64,000 bases of DNA from Qipengyuania atrilutea (GCF_013370205.1 NZ_JABWGV010000001.1:744001-808000); one strand, 5' to 3'; counted from the first letter of the stretch, positions 16,725 to 25,991 are shown. Numbers and translations: made by a program. The notes: generated by a model not told the origin, from the letters alone.

Positions 16725-17633
16725 TCAGGCGTTAGCCTCGACTTCCGCCATCGCGATTTCCTGGAGGCGCGCCGCCATCTTCGGCTCGATACCGAGTTCG
16801 TGCGCAGCGCGTTCGCCGGCTCCGAACTGGCGCACGTCGAAGCCGGTTATCGACGCGAATACTACAAGGGCTTCGAGATAGGACCCTTCCGCGCTCGCGT
16901 GGTAATGGTCGTAGCTCCACAGGTCGATCTGGCCGTATTCGCGCCCGTCATAGGGGTTCGCATCCGCCACGCCTTCCTGCATCGCGCGGTTCCAGGCCTG
17001 CCCGACCGGGATCACGCCGTCGATCGCCTCGCTGGCCTCGTCCGCACGGTCGAGGGCGCGGCGCACGTCGAGCGCCATCGAACCAACCGGCTTGCCCTTC
17101 CAGCGGCCATCGACCTTGTAAGCCTGGTCCGCTCGCGTCCACGTCGACATCAGGTACACCTGCGCATCGGGATTGGCACCGGTGAAGAGATCGGCGAGCA
17201 ACGGCGCATCACGCCGCGTGTCGCCGTCGTCGCCGGGGTTCTCGGGATCGAGGACGGAGAACTGCTGCATCACGACCACGTCCCACGCCCCGCCGATCTT
17301 GCCGCGCTGTTCGTTCAGGTGAAACTCGAGCGTCGTCCCGCCGCGCAGCTCGTGGCTTACGTTCCAGTCCATCTCCGCCTGCTCTGCGAACTTCGCGAAC
17401 AGCGCAGGGATGCCGCCGACGCCGTCTTCATGCAGATCGTTCACGCTATCCGGCCGGTAGCGGAGCACGGCGGAATTGGCGCCCATCGTGAAGCTGTTGC
17501 CGATGAACAGGATGCTCTTCGCTTCCGTTTCCGCATTCTGCGTGGAGGCCGCGGCTTCCTGCGCGGCGCCCCCGACCGGCATTGCCGAAACGACGAGCGA
17601 CAAGGCGATAGCGGCGGCGCGGGTCAGCATCAT
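16725..17633 (-). CDS. Exported SGNH-like protein
   Basis: A 302-residue protein of unknown substrate. Residues 1-24 form a signal peptide ending near GGAAQ. The mature part begins with KSILFIGNSFTMG near residues 40-52, a block-I GxSx-like motif of SGNH/GDSL hydrolases, has GGTTLEFHL, and ends its core with SYDHYHAS near 249-256, which could supply the Asp-x-x-His pair. It may act as a periplasmic esterase or carbohydrate-modifying hydrolase. The ATG overlaps the pgi stop (ATGA), so it is translationally coupled to a cytosolic glycolytic enzyme, which is unusual. It could also be a non-enzymatic member of the fold. Confidence 0.65.
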   Translation of the reverse strand: MMLTRAAAIALSLVVSAMPVGGAAQEAAASTQNAETEAKSILFIGNSFTMGANSAVLRYRPDSVNDLHEDGVGGIPALFAKFAEQAEMDWNVSHELRGGTTLEFHLNEQRGKIGGAWDVVVMQQFSVLDPENPGDDGDTRRDAPLLADLFTGANPDAQVYLMSTWTRADQAYKVDGRWKGKPVGSMALDVRRALDRADEASEAIDGVIPVGQAWNRAMQEGVADANPYDGREYGQIDLWSYDHYHASAEGSYLEALVVFASITGFDVRQFGAGERAAHELGIEPKMAARLQEIAMAEVEANA

Positions 17634-19171
17634 GCCAGCCCCGCCGCAGCGAGCAGCGCCTCGGTGCTCGCATCGAAGCTCCGACCGCCCTTCTCGATAT
17701 CCTTGGCCATTCGTTTGCCCAATTCGACGCCGAACTGGTCGAAAGGATTGATACCCATCAGCACCGCGTTGGCGAAGGTGCGGTGCTCGTGAAAGGCGAT
17801 CAGCGCGCCGAGCGTGCTCGCATCCAGATCGTCGCACAGCATCGTCGCGGACGGCCGGTCACCGGGGAAATGGCGCGCCGGGTCCTCGCCCTTGTCGCCC
17901 GCCATCAGGGCTGCGCCCTGCGCAAAGCAATTCGTCAGGAGGATGCGGTGATGCGCCGGATCGAGCTCGTCGCCCGGCGCGATGCTCGCGATGAAGTCGA
18001 CCGGCACGAGGTGCGTCCCTTGGTGCAGCAATTGGAACACCGCGTGCTGCGCATCGGTCCCCACCCCGCCCCAAGTGATCGCCGCAGTCGGACCGTCGAC
18101 CGGCTCGCCGTCCGCCGTCACGCGCTTGCCGTTCGATTCCATTTCGAGCTGCTGGAGGTAGTCGGGCAGCAGCGACAGCCGCTCGTCGTAGGCGAAGACT
18201 GCGCGGGTCTGGCACTCGCGTACTTCGGCGTAATAGCGGTCCGCGAAAGCAGCGAGCAGCGCTACGTTTGCGCGCCCATCGTTATCGCGGAAATGCTCGT
18301 CCATAGCCTTCGCCCCGGCGAGCATCGCGGCGAATTCGTCCCACCCGGCAGCGAGCGCCACGGGAAAGCCGATCGAGGACCATAGTGAGTAGCGCCCGCC
18401 GACGCTTTCCCCGAACGGTAGTACGCGTGTTTCGTCGACACCCCACTCGACTGCCTTCTCGGGCGATGCAGTAAGCGCGACCACGCGGCCCGAGGGATCC
18501 TGCACTCCGCCCTCGCCCAGCCACTTGAGCGCGCTTTCGGCGTTGGTCATCGTCTCGATCGTGGTGAAGGTCTTCGACGCGACCGCGATGATCGTCGTCG
18601 CCGGATCGCACTTCGCGAAAGCCGCTTCGAGCGCAAGGCCGTCGATGTTCGAGACCACATGCGTATCGACCAGTTCGAGGTCGCGGGTGAGCGCGGAGAG
18701 CGCCATCGCCGGGCCCAGCGCACTCCCGCCGATGCCGATGTGAATGCAGTGTTTGACGTCGCCTAGCGCACCGTCGTGCATCGCCTCGACCAGCAGCTTC
18801 ATCCGCTCGTGCAGCGCGGCTGCTTCCTCGACCGAAGGGTCGGCGCCAATACCCCGCTGCGCAGTATGTTCAGCCGCTCGGCTCTCGGTCACGTTGACCT
18901 CTTCTCCTCCCAGCATCGCGGCGCGCATTCCGGCGAAGTCGTGCGCATCTGCCAGCTTCTCGAACCCCGTTAACAGGTCGCCATTCAGATGCGTCTTCGA
19001 CCAGTCGAACCGGATACCGAGCCGCTCTTCGCCTTCGCCCCATTCGAGGCGCCGCGTCAGCTTTTCCACCCGGTCATCGTCCGACGAGAACATTTCTCCC
19101 AAGGTCTGGCGCGGCACGGCGCGAATGGCGCTCCATGCAGCATCGGAAGCGGTCTTGTCGGCGCTGTACAT
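17630..19171 (-). CDS. pgi: Glucose-6-phosphate isomerase
   Basis: A 513-residue cytosolic enzyme interconverting glucose-6-phosphate and fructose-6-phosphate. Motifs: HIGIGGSALGPAMAL near residues 127-141, VASKTFTTIETMTNA near 185-199 (phosphate binding), GGRYSLWSSIGFPVA near 247-261, the catalytic glutamate region MESNGKRV, and the C-terminal NPFDQFGVELGK. The start at MYSADKTAS is supported by AGGAAAGGAA about ten bases upstream. The stop overlaps the start of the SGNH-like gene. The start is 112 bases from divergent lepB. Confidence 0.95.
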   Translation of the reverse strand: MYSADKTASDAAWSAIRAVPRQTLGEMFSSDDDRVEKLTRRLEWGEGEERLGIRFDWSKTHLNGDLLTGFEKLADAHDFAGMRAAMLGGEEVNVTESRAAEHTAQRGIGADPSVEEAAALHERMKLLVEAMHDGALGDVKHCIHIGIGGSALGPAMALSALTRDLELVDTHVVSNIDGLALEAAFAKCDPATTIIAVASKTFTTIETMTNAESALKWLGEGGVQDPSGRVVALTASPEKAVEWGVDETRVLPFGESVGGRYSLWSSIGFPVALAAGWDEFAAMLAGAKAMDEHFRDNDGRANVALLAAFADRYYAEVRECQTRAVFAYDERLSLLPDYLQQLEMESNGKRVTADGEPVDGPTAAITWGGVGTDAQHAVFQLLHQGTHLVPVDFIASIAPGDELDPAHHRILLTNCFAQGAALMAGDKGEDPARHFPGDRPSATMLCDDLDASTLGALIAFHEHRTFANAVLMGINPFDQFGVELGKRMAKDIEKGGRSFDASTEALLAAAGLA

Positions 19172-19283
19172 AGGGTAAATTTCCTTTCCTGCGGCTGCTC
19201 CGGCGGTTAGGGGAGCAGACGATGGAATGTAACCCCCGCCTGCTCGATTGCCATGTATTTTCCGCGCAATATCGTTTGCCGCG

Positions 19284-20123
19284 ATGACCGGCGCGATGCC
19301 CTTCCATTCCGCTGCAGGAACCACGCCTAGGACAGATGACGAAGGCGACAGCAAATCGGGCTTCGCCTGGTTCCTCGTCAAAGTCGTCATCGCGGTCTTC
19401 TTGCTGCGCGTCGTCGTCTTTTCCGTCTTCTCGATCCCGAGCGAAAGCATGATGCCGACGCTGCTGCGCGGCGATTACCTGATGCTGGCCAAATGGCCCT
19501 ACGGCATTTCGAAATACTCGCTGCCGTTCGATACTCTGCTACCTGAGGGAACGCTGTTCTCGCAGCTTCCCGAACAGGGCGACGTGGTCGTCTTCAAGCA
19601 CCCGATCGACGGAAGCGACTACATCAAGCGAGTGATCGGGCTTTCCGGCGACCGCGTTGCGATGCGCGCCGGTCAGCTGTTCCTGAACGGAAAACCCGTA
19701 GAGCGGGAACGGATCGACGACCTCGCGTTGGGACATACCCCATACGTGTCGTGCCGCGGTGCCGAGACGGTCGCGCCCGCATCCGGTGGCAAAGCAGAAA
19801 CCTGCGCCTATGTCCGCTACCGCGAGAGGCTGCCGAACGGCACGACCTACATGACGCTCGATTTCGGACGCAGCCTGCAAGACGATTTCGGACCGGTCAC
19901 CGTGCCCGAAGGACATTTCTTCGCGATGGGCGACAACCGCGACAACTCGCTCGACAGCCGCTTTCCCTCGCTCTCCGGCGGCGGCATCGGCATGGTTCCG
20001 CAGGACAAGCTCGTCGGGCGGGCGAGCTTCATCGCGTTCTCGACCGACGGCGGCGCAAGCTGGGGCGAACCCTCGACATGGTTCAGCGCCATGCGTCCCT
20101 CGCGTATCGGAGACGGCTTATGA
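19284..20123 (+). CDS. lepB: Signal peptidase I
   Basis: A membrane serine protease of about 279 residues that removes signal peptides in the periplasm. One N-terminal transmembrane segment (FLVKVVIAVFLLRVVVFSVF) precedes the catalytic box IPSESMMPTLLRGDY with the nucleophilic serine. KRVIGLSGDRV contains the general-base lysine, and GDNRDNSLDSR is box E. The start is uncertain: ATG 19284 is used, with other ATGs at 19248 and 19296. It overlaps rnc by four bases (ATGA), heading the lepB-rnc-era operon usual in alphaproteobacteria. Confidence 0.93.
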   Translation: MTGAMPFHSAAGTTPRTDDEGDSKSGFAWFLVKVVIAVFLLRVVVFSVFSIPSESMMPTLLRGDYLMLAKWPYGISKYSLPFDTLLPEGTLFSQLPEQGDVVVFKHPIDGSDYIKRVIGLSGDRVAMRAGQLFLNGKPVERERIDDLALGHTPYVSCRGAETVAPASGGKAETCAYVRYRERLPNGTTYMTLDFGRSLQDDFGPVTVPEGHFFAMGDNRDNSLDSRFPSLSGGGIGMVPQDKLVGRASFIAFSTDGGASWGEPSTWFSAMRPSRIGDGL

Positions 20124-20791
20124 GCATCCTCGAGCATGACACCAAACAGTGGCTGCGCAAGACTGGATTTTCCCTGTCCGACGAAGCCTGCTGGAAGGCG
20201 GCGCTGACCCACGGCAGCCTCGGCGAGAAGGACAATTACGAACGCCTCGAATTCCTCGGCGACCGGGTGCTTGGGCTTGCCGTCGCCGAACAGCTCTACA
20301 AGCGCAATCTCGCGCCCGAAGGCAAGCTGTCGCAGCGCCTCAACGCGCTCGTCAGCCGTGAAACCTGCGCCAAGGTCGCCCGCCGTGTCGGCGTGCCGCC
20401 TCATGTCCGCATGGGCGCGCAGGCACGCGCGGACGGCGGCTCTGACAGCGACAACATCCTGGGCGACGTCATGGAAGCCCTTCTGGGTGCATCCTTCCTG
20501 GAAAACGGCTACGAGGAGACGGCTTCGCTGATCGGCGCGCTGTGGCACGAGATCTTCGAAAGCGATGCGGGTCAGTCGAAACACCCCAAGAGCGCGCTGC
20601 AGGAATGGGCCGCGGCAAACCGCCGCAAGCCGCCCGAATACACGCTCGTCTCGCGCTCCGGACCGGACCACGCGGCGAAGTTCACCGTCGTCGCCAAGGT
20701 GGCGCATGTCGGCGAAGCCGAAGCGACCGCCTCGAGCAAACAGGAAGCCGAAACTGCGGCTGCAAAAACCTTCATGGAGAAATTCGCGTGA
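20120..20791 (+). CDS. rnc: Ribonuclease III
   Basis: A 223-residue double-strand-specific RNase that processes rRNA precursors and structured mRNAs. The catalytic domain has the signature NYERLEFLGDRVL near residues 39-51, with catalytic acidic residues, and SDNILGDVMEALLGA near 109-123. The C-terminal double-stranded-RNA-binding domain ends with EAEATASSKQEAETAAAKTF. ATGA overlap with lepB and GTGA overlap with era indicate one translationally coupled operon. Confidence 0.95.
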   Translation: MSILEHDTKQWLRKTGFSLSDEACWKAALTHGSLGEKDNYERLEFLGDRVLGLAVAEQLYKRNLAPEGKLSQRLNALVSRETCAKVARRVGVPPHVRMGAQARADGGSDSDNILGDVMEALLGASFLENGYEETASLIGALWHEIFESDAGQSKHPKSALQEWAAANRRKPPEYTLVSRSGPDHAAKFTVVAKVAHVGEAEATASSKQEAETAAAKTFMEKFA

Positions 20792-21693
20792 GCGAGAACA
20801 CCCCTACCCGCTGCGGCGTCGTCGCCGTCATCGGAGCGCCCAACGCTGGCAAATCGACGCTGGTTAACCAGCTCGTCGGCCAGAAAGTCGCCATCACCAG
20901 CGCGAAGGCACAGACGACCCGCGCCCGGATGCTCGGCATCGCGCTGCATCACGAAGCGCAGATCGTCCTCGTCGACACGCCGGGCATCTTCTCGCCGCGG
21001 CGGAAGCTCGACCGCGCCATGGTGACGGCGGCATGGGACGGAACGGAAGCGGCGGATGCGATCCTGCTGTTGGTCGATCCGGTAAAGCAGCGGCGGCATG
21101 AGCTCGACCCGCTGATCGAAGCTGTCGCGCGGCGGCCCGAGCGCAAGATCCTCGTGCTGAACAAGGTCGACAAGGCGAAGAAGGAACCGCTGCTGGCGCT
21201 GGCGCAGGAGCTCGGCGAGAAGGTCGAGTTTTCGGAAGTGTTCTTCGTATCCGCACTGAGCGGGGACGGCGTTTTCGAAATGAAGGAAGCGCTGGTCGGA
21301 ATGATGCCGGAAGCTGAATGGATGTATCCAGAGGATCAGGTCAGCGACGCATCGGAGCGCCTGCTGGCGGCAGAAATCACCCGCGAACAGCTATACCGGC
21401 AATTGCACGAGGAACTGCCCTACGACAGCGCGGTGCGTCCCGAGAGCTATACCGAGCGCGCCGACGGTAGCGTCGAAATTCGTCAGCAGCTGGTGATCGG
21501 GAAGGCAAGCCAGAAGCCCATCGTGCTCGGCAAGGGCGGCAGCCGCATCAAGGCGATCGGCGAGGCAGCGCGCGCAGAACTGTCCGAGATACTGGGCCGC
21601 AAGGTCCACCTCTTCCTCCACGTTCGAGTCGAGGAAAACTGGGACGAAAGCCGCGAAATGTACGAGGAAATGGGGCTGGACTGGAAGGGGTAG
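20788..21693 (+). CDS. era: GTPase Era
   Basis: A 301-residue GTPase that binds the 3' end of 16S rRNA and assists 30S assembly. G1 IGAPNAGKSTLV lies near residues 15-26, G3 DTPGIF near 62-67, G4 NKVD near 123-126, G5 VSALSGDG, and the C-terminal KH domain has VLGKGGSRIKAIGEAAR. The start codon is GTG inside the rnc stop (GTGA). It is the last gene of the operon and ends 14 bases before a convergent membrane-protein gene, with no clear terminator between them. Confidence 0.95.
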   Translation: MSENTPTRCGVVAVIGAPNAGKSTLVNQLVGQKVAITSAKAQTTRARMLGIALHHEAQIVLVDTPGIFSPRRKLDRAMVTAAWDGTEAADAILLLVDPVKQRRHELDPLIEAVARRPERKILVLNKVDKAKKEPLLALAQELGEKVEFSEVFFVSALSGDGVFEMKEALVGMMPEAEWMYPEDQVSDASERLLAAEITREQLYRQLHEELPYDSAVRPESYTERADGSVEIRQQLVIGKASQKPIVLGKGGSRIKAIGEAARAELSEILGRKVHLFLHVRVEENWDESREMYEEMGLDWKG

Positions 21694-21707
21694 TCCGCCG
21701 CTCTGTC

Positions 21708-22385
21708 TTAACAGTCGATCTTTGGGTCGGACGAGGACAGACGGACGCATGTTTCGACGTGAAACAAGGACCAAAGGCAGATGCCAATCCACTTGGCGCC
21801 GTCTTCGATGAAATACTCCCACTCCGCGTCGTCCAATCCCAACAGCGCGAATGTCTGATCGACGACCACCGACAGTCCAAGGAATAGAAGAGCAGACGCA
21901 AATATCTGGTACGGCAACTGCAGCAAGATGTTCTTGAAGACGAGGATATGTAGGGCGGTCGTGAGCAGGATCGACGCCAAAATGCCCTTCTCGAACCACT
22001 TGTGAAAAGCAATCGGTGCACTTGGAAGCAAATTTACCGAGAGCCGCTCGTGAATCATGAAAAAGTCATCGGCCCACAGGTAAAAGGTGATCACGGCAGA
22101 GCTGACGAGAAAAAACCATACTCTGCTACGCATCGCTCGTTTGACGGTGACGGAAGTGAACAGCAGCACCGTAGCCGTTCCGAACCATATGAAGGCGCCG
22201 ATATTCGATAGAGCGCCTGTCGCGGGATGAACCCCGGCAACGGCGGCAGTATCGCGGGTTAGTTTCGGGATCACCTCGGGGCCGACCAGCGAAGCAGCCA
22301 GCGCCAGAACTGCCAAAGCGCCGCCTGCCACAAATACGAAGGCGGACCGGACCAAACCATACTTCGTGATATCAAAAACCCCCAT
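21708..22385 (-). CDS. Unknown polytopic membrane protein
   Basis: A 225-residue protein I do not recognise. About six hydrophobic segments are visible (near residues 13-34, 58-78, 88-106, 130-150, 155-175 and 195-212). Charged residues cluster in a loop (WADDFFMIHERL, near 104-115) with a histidine-glutamate pair. Cysteines occur near the C-terminus. GC is about 50%, lower than the flanking era and topA genes, as is that of its neighbour, so it may be acquired DNA. There is no conserved partner nearby. Confidence 0.65.
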   Translation of the reverse strand: MGVFDITKYGLVRSAFVFVAGGALAVLALAASLVGPEVIPKLTRDTAAVAGVHPATGALSNIGAFIWFGTATVLLFTSVTVKRAMRSRVWFFLVSSAVITFYLWADDFFMIHERLSVNLLPSAPIAFHKWFEKGILASILLTTALHILVFKNILLQLPYQIFASALLFLGLSVVVDQTFALLGLDDAEWEYFIEDGAKWIGICLWSLFHVETCVRLSSSDPKIDC

Positions 22386-22517
22386 CGCGCTTGGTTAGAG
22401 TAATCTTCGCATAAGTTATGTTTGAAAAGTACGTTCGTACGTTATCCCGTCCGAAAACAGGACAAATGCCCGGGAACCGCCGAGTGAATGAAACTACACT
22501 GGAAAGAGGCAAAGCAC

Positions 22518-23150
22518 TCATTCGACGGAGAAAGAGACCGTCATCTCCTGCACGTACGAAATCGCTGAACCGTCACCCGCAGTTTCGATCGGTAGTTTCT
22601 CACCCTCAAGAACTTTGCAGGCGGCCGCGGTAAGTCCATTTGTACTGTTGTCTGAACCGTTACAGTCTTCGATCAAGCCGTTATCGTTTACGAGCGTCTG
22701 GACTTTCACTTCTCGAAAGCGCTCCTCCTTATCGGGAATGGATGTGACGGTAAGCTCGACGTCGGGTTTTTGCCGAAGCGCAATGATTTGCCGCCCGATC
22801 TCGGTATCCGGCAAAGCCATCTTGATCAGCCCGACAATTTTCCCATACCTTTTCGCTCCTGTCGCATCTGTCGCGGGTTCGAAACGAACGCGTTTTAGCT
22901 GTTCGCAGACATACTCCGCCAAACGATAACTGCCTACGACAGCGACGATCGCGCAGCGCAACGCGCGGCCCTCCGGGTCGACAAGTACCGAAAATACCGT
23001 GCCAGCGGACTCGTTCTTTTTGAGAGCCCAGCGAGGATAATCGCTCGTCAAATCACGAACCATGCGATCGGAAATCTGCGGAGCGGCGAGCGATGACAGG
23101 GCTAAAGAACTGGCAAGGAGGCAAGCATAGTCGAATACTAGCCGATCCAA
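22518..23150 (-). CDS. Exported TonB C-terminal-like protein
   Basis: A protein of up to 210 residues. The first 22 residues resemble a signal peptide (LLASSLALSSLAAP). Residues about 35-110 resemble the TonB C-terminal fold: TVFSVLVDPEGRALRC followed by AEYVCEQLKRVRFEPATDATG, the strand-helix-strand pattern, with two cysteines likely disulfide-linked. A second related repeat follows (VTSIPDKEERFREVKVQTLVNDNGLIEDC). There is no proline-rich arm or transmembrane TonB anchor, so it is a secreted TonB_C-like domain protein rather than an energy transducer. GC is about 48%, below the neighbours. The start is not certain. Confidence 0.6.
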   Translation of the reverse strand: MDRLVFDYACLLASSLALSSLAAPQISDRMVRDLTSDYPRWALKKNESAGTVFSVLVDPEGRALRCAIVAVVGSYRLAEYVCEQLKRVRFEPATDATGAKRYGKIVGLIKMALPDTEIGRQIIALRQKPDVELTVTSIPDKEERFREVKVQTLVNDNGLIEDCNGSDNSTNGLTAAACKVLEGEKLPIETAGDGSAISYVQEMTVSFSVE

Positions 23151-23253
23151 TGCCGCCCGTAAACAACCTGCCTATCGTCACTTGTTTACTGCGAGGTTCG
23201 ACACAAATGCCGGGTTGGGCGCGTAAACTCGACTCTCAAAGACTATAGTAACC

Positions 23254-23391
23254 TTACGTCGATTCCTCGCTGCGCCCGATTGCCTTGGCGATTTCCTTGA
23301 GGCCTTTGCCCTTCGCGGCGAGGATGCGCAGTTGCCCCGCCTCGTCGGCCTTCCAGGGCTGCTTGTGCCGTTCGAAAAACTCCTTCGCCAT
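23254..23391 (-). CDS. 45-residue helix-turn-helix-like protein next to topA
   Basis: A short gene running from ATG at 23391 to TAA at 23254. The protein starts MAKEFFERHKQPW and continues with KADEAGQLRILAAKGKG, then LKEIAKAIGRSEEST. The spacing of a first helix, a tryptophan, and a second helix-turn-helix ending IGRSEES is the SANT/Myb or sigma-4-like pattern of small DNA-binding proteins. It starts on the last base of the topA stop (TGATG), so it is coupled to topA. In related proteins I recall, the sequence continues for about ten more residues after this point; here it stops at the edge of a low-GC patch, so the end may be truncated. Confidence 0.6.
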   Translation of the reverse strand: MAKEFFERHKQPWKADEAGQLRILAAKGKGLKEIAKAIGRSEEST

Positions 23392-25991
23392 CACTCGGCC
23401 TCTTTCGTCGAAGCTGCCTTTTTCTTCGCCGGTGCCTTCTTCGTGGCCGCTGGCTTCTTTGCCGTAGCCTTCTTCGGAGCCGCCTTCTTCTTTGCCGGGG
23501 CCTTCTTCTTCGCCTTCTTCTTCGGCGGGCCTTTAGCAGCGCGCGCGTCGATCAGCTCGATCGCTTGCGCTTCGGTGACGTCCTCGGGCTTCATGTCCTT
23601 CGGGATCGTCGCGTTGGTCGTGCCGTCGGTGACGTAGGGCCCGTAGCGACCGGGCATCACCTTCATCTCGCCTTCGGAGGTCGGGTGCTTGCCGAGCGTC
23701 TTGATCGGTTCGGCCTTGGCCCGGCCGCGCCCGCCCTTGTTGGCAGCCGCTTCGGCGAGCAGCGTGACGGCAGCGTTCATGCCGGTCTCGAACACGTCGT
23801 GCGTGGTCTGCAACTTGGCGTATTTGCCGTCGTGGCGGAGGTACGGACCGTAGCGTCCGATGGCTGCCTCGATCTCCTTGCCCGTTTCCGGATGCTCGCC
23901 GACGATGCGCGGCAAGCTCAATAGCTTGAGCGCCCATTCGAGGTCTAATTCGTCGAGGTCCTTCGGGATCGAGGCGCGCTTGGCCTCCTTGCCCTCGCCA
24001 AGCTGGACATACGGGCCGAAGCGCCCGCTCTTGCGTTCGACCGGAAGGCCGGTTTCCGGATCGTTGCCCATGATGCCGTCGTCGCCCGAAGGTTCGCCGT
24101 CCGCACCCGGCTGCGCAAAGCGGCGGGTATATTTGCATTCGGGATAGTTGGCGCAGGCGACGAACGCGCCGTAGCGGCCTCCGCGTAAAGCCAGCCGCCC
24201 GCCCTCGCGGCCCTCGCTCTCGCATAGCGGGCAAAAGCGCGGGTCCTTCCCGTCCTCGCGCGGCGGAAAGAGATAGTCGGACAGGTATTCGTCCAGCACC
24301 TCGGTCACTTCGGAAGGCTTCTGCTCCATGACCTCGTCGGTCTTGGGCTTGAAGTCGCGCCAGAACTTGCCGAGCAGCACTTTCCATTCCTCGCGGCCGT
24401 CGGACACGACATCAAGTTCGTCTTCCATCCCGGCGGTGAAGTCGTAGGCGACGTAGGTGGGGAAGAACCGCTCGAGAAACGCCGTCAGTAGCCGCCCGGA
24501 TTCCTCTGCGAAGAAACGGTTTTTCTCCATCCGCACATAGTCGCGGTCGCGCAGCGTCTGGATGGTGCTGGCGTAGGTCGAGGGACGCCCGATGCCGAGC
24601 TCCTCAAGCCGTTTGACGAGGCTGGCTTCGGAAAAACGCGGCGGCGGCTGGGTGAAGTGCTGGTTCGCCTCGACCGCCTTCTTGCTCGGGCTGTCGCCCT
24701 TCGCCATCGCCGGAAGCAGGCCTTCGTCCTCGTCGTCGCTGTCGTCGCGGCCCTCCTGATAGACTGCGAAGAAGCCGGGGAACTTCACGACCTGCCCCGT
24801 CGCGCGAAGTTCGTGCAGGCCCGCCGGATCGCGCAGCGTTACGGTGGTGCGTTCGAGCGAAGCGGCGGCCATCTGGCTCGCCATCGCGCGTTTGAAGATG
24901 AGGTCGTAGAGCTTCGCCTCGTCGCCCGATCCCGCGCGGTCCTTGCGGAAGTCGGTCGGGCGGATCGCTTCATGCGCTTCCTGAGCGTTCTTCGCCTTCG
25001 TGCTGTAATGCCGCGGCTTTTCGGGCATGTAATGTCCGGAATAGCGTTCCGCGATTGCCTTCCGGCAGGCGGAAATCGCGCTGCCATCCATCTGCACGCC
25101 GTCGGTCCGCATGTAGGTGATCGCACCCGCTTCGTAGAGCGACTGCGCGAGCCGCATCGTGTGGCTGGCGGAGAAGCCGAGCTTGCGCGCCGCTTCCTGC
25201 TGCATGGTCGAGGTGGTGAACGGCGGCGCCGGGTTGCGCTTCAGCGGCTTGGTTTCGATGTCCTCGATCGTGAAGGGCGCATTCTCCACCTTGGCCTTCG
25301 CCTCGTGCGCCACGCCCTTCTCGCCGAGGGATAGCTTCTCCAGCTTCTTCCCGTCGTACTTGACCAGCCGCGCCGCGAACTCGGTTCCGTCCTGCTCGAG
25401 CGTCGCCACAATCGACCAGTATTCGTCCGCGACGAAGGCTTCGATATCGCGCTCGCGTTCGGCAACGAGCCGCAGCGCGACCGACTGCACGCGGCCCGCC
25501 GATTTCGCGCCGGGCAGCTTGCGCCAGAGCACCGGCGAGAGGGTGAAGCCGAACAGATAGTCGAGCGCGCGCCGGGCGAGATAGGCGTCGATCAGGTCCA
25601 TATCGAGATCGCGCGGACGCGTCATCGCATCGGTCACGGCGCCCTTGGTGATCGCGTTGAAGGTCACGCGGTCGACTTTCGCTGGCAGCGCCTTGCGCTT
25701 CTGCAGCAGCTCACGCACGTGCCAGGAAATAGCCTCTCCCTCGCGGTCGGGGTCGGTGGCGAGCACGAGGCGGTCGGCGCCCTTCGCCGCATCGGCGATA
25801 TCTTTGAAGCGCTTCTGCTTGTCGCGGTAGAGTTCCCAGTCCATCGCGAAATCCTCGTCCGGGCGCACGCTGCCGTCCTTGGGCGGCAGGTCGCGGACGT
25901 GGCCGTAGCTGGCGAGAACCTTGAAGTCCTTGCCGAGGTATTTCTCGATGGTTTTCGCCTTGGCTGGCGATTCGACGATAACGAGTTGCAT
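23391..25991 (-). CDS. topA: DNA topoisomerase I
   Basis: An 866-residue type IA topoisomerase that relaxes negative supercoils. It begins with the TOPRIM domain MQLVIVESPAKAKTIEKYLG, has DPDREGEAI near residues 110-118, and the catalytic tyrosine in ITYMRTDG. The zinc-ribbon repeat region has CPLCESEGREGG and CANYPECKYTRRF, followed by further Topo_C repeats (GRFGPYVQLG, GRYGPYLRHD, GRYGPYVTDG). The last 50 residues are a lysine/alanine-rich tail (AKKKAPAKKKAAPKK) resembling histone H1 tails. The start is the ATG at 25991, since seven upstream residues are not conserved. It ends in overlap with a 45-residue gene. Confidence 0.97.
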   Translation of the reverse strand: MQLVIVESPAKAKTIEKYLGKDFKVLASYGHVRDLPPKDGSVRPDEDFAMDWELYRDKQKRFKDIADAAKGADRLVLATDPDREGEAISWHVRELLQKRKALPAKVDRVTFNAITKGAVTDAMTRPRDLDMDLIDAYLARRALDYLFGFTLSPVLWRKLPGAKSAGRVQSVALRLVAERERDIEAFVADEYWSIVATLEQDGTEFAARLVKYDGKKLEKLSLGEKGVAHEAKAKVENAPFTIEDIETKPLKRNPAPPFTTSTMQQEAARKLGFSASHTMRLAQSLYEAGAITYMRTDGVQMDGSAISACRKAIAERYSGHYMPEKPRHYSTKAKNAQEAHEAIRPTDFRKDRAGSGDEAKLYDLIFKRAMASQMAAASLERTTVTLRDPAGLHELRATGQVVKFPGFFAVYQEGRDDSDDEDEGLLPAMAKGDSPSKKAVEANQHFTQPPPRFSEASLVKRLEELGIGRPSTYASTIQTLRDRDYVRMEKNRFFAEESGRLLTAFLERFFPTYVAYDFTAGMEDELDVVSDGREEWKVLLGKFWRDFKPKTDEVMEQKPSEVTEVLDEYLSDYLFPPREDGKDPRFCPLCESEGREGGRLALRGGRYGAFVACANYPECKYTRRFAQPGADGEPSGDDGIMGNDPETGLPVERKSGRFGPYVQLGEGKEAKRASIPKDLDELDLEWALKLLSLPRIVGEHPETGKEIEAAIGRYGPYLRHDGKYAKLQTTHDVFETGMNAAVTLLAEAAANKGGRGRAKAEPIKTLGKHPTSEGEMKVMPGRYGPYVTDGTTNATIPKDMKPEDVTEAQAIELIDARAAKGPPKKKAKKKAPAKKKAAPKKATAKKPAATKKAPAKKKAASTKEAE

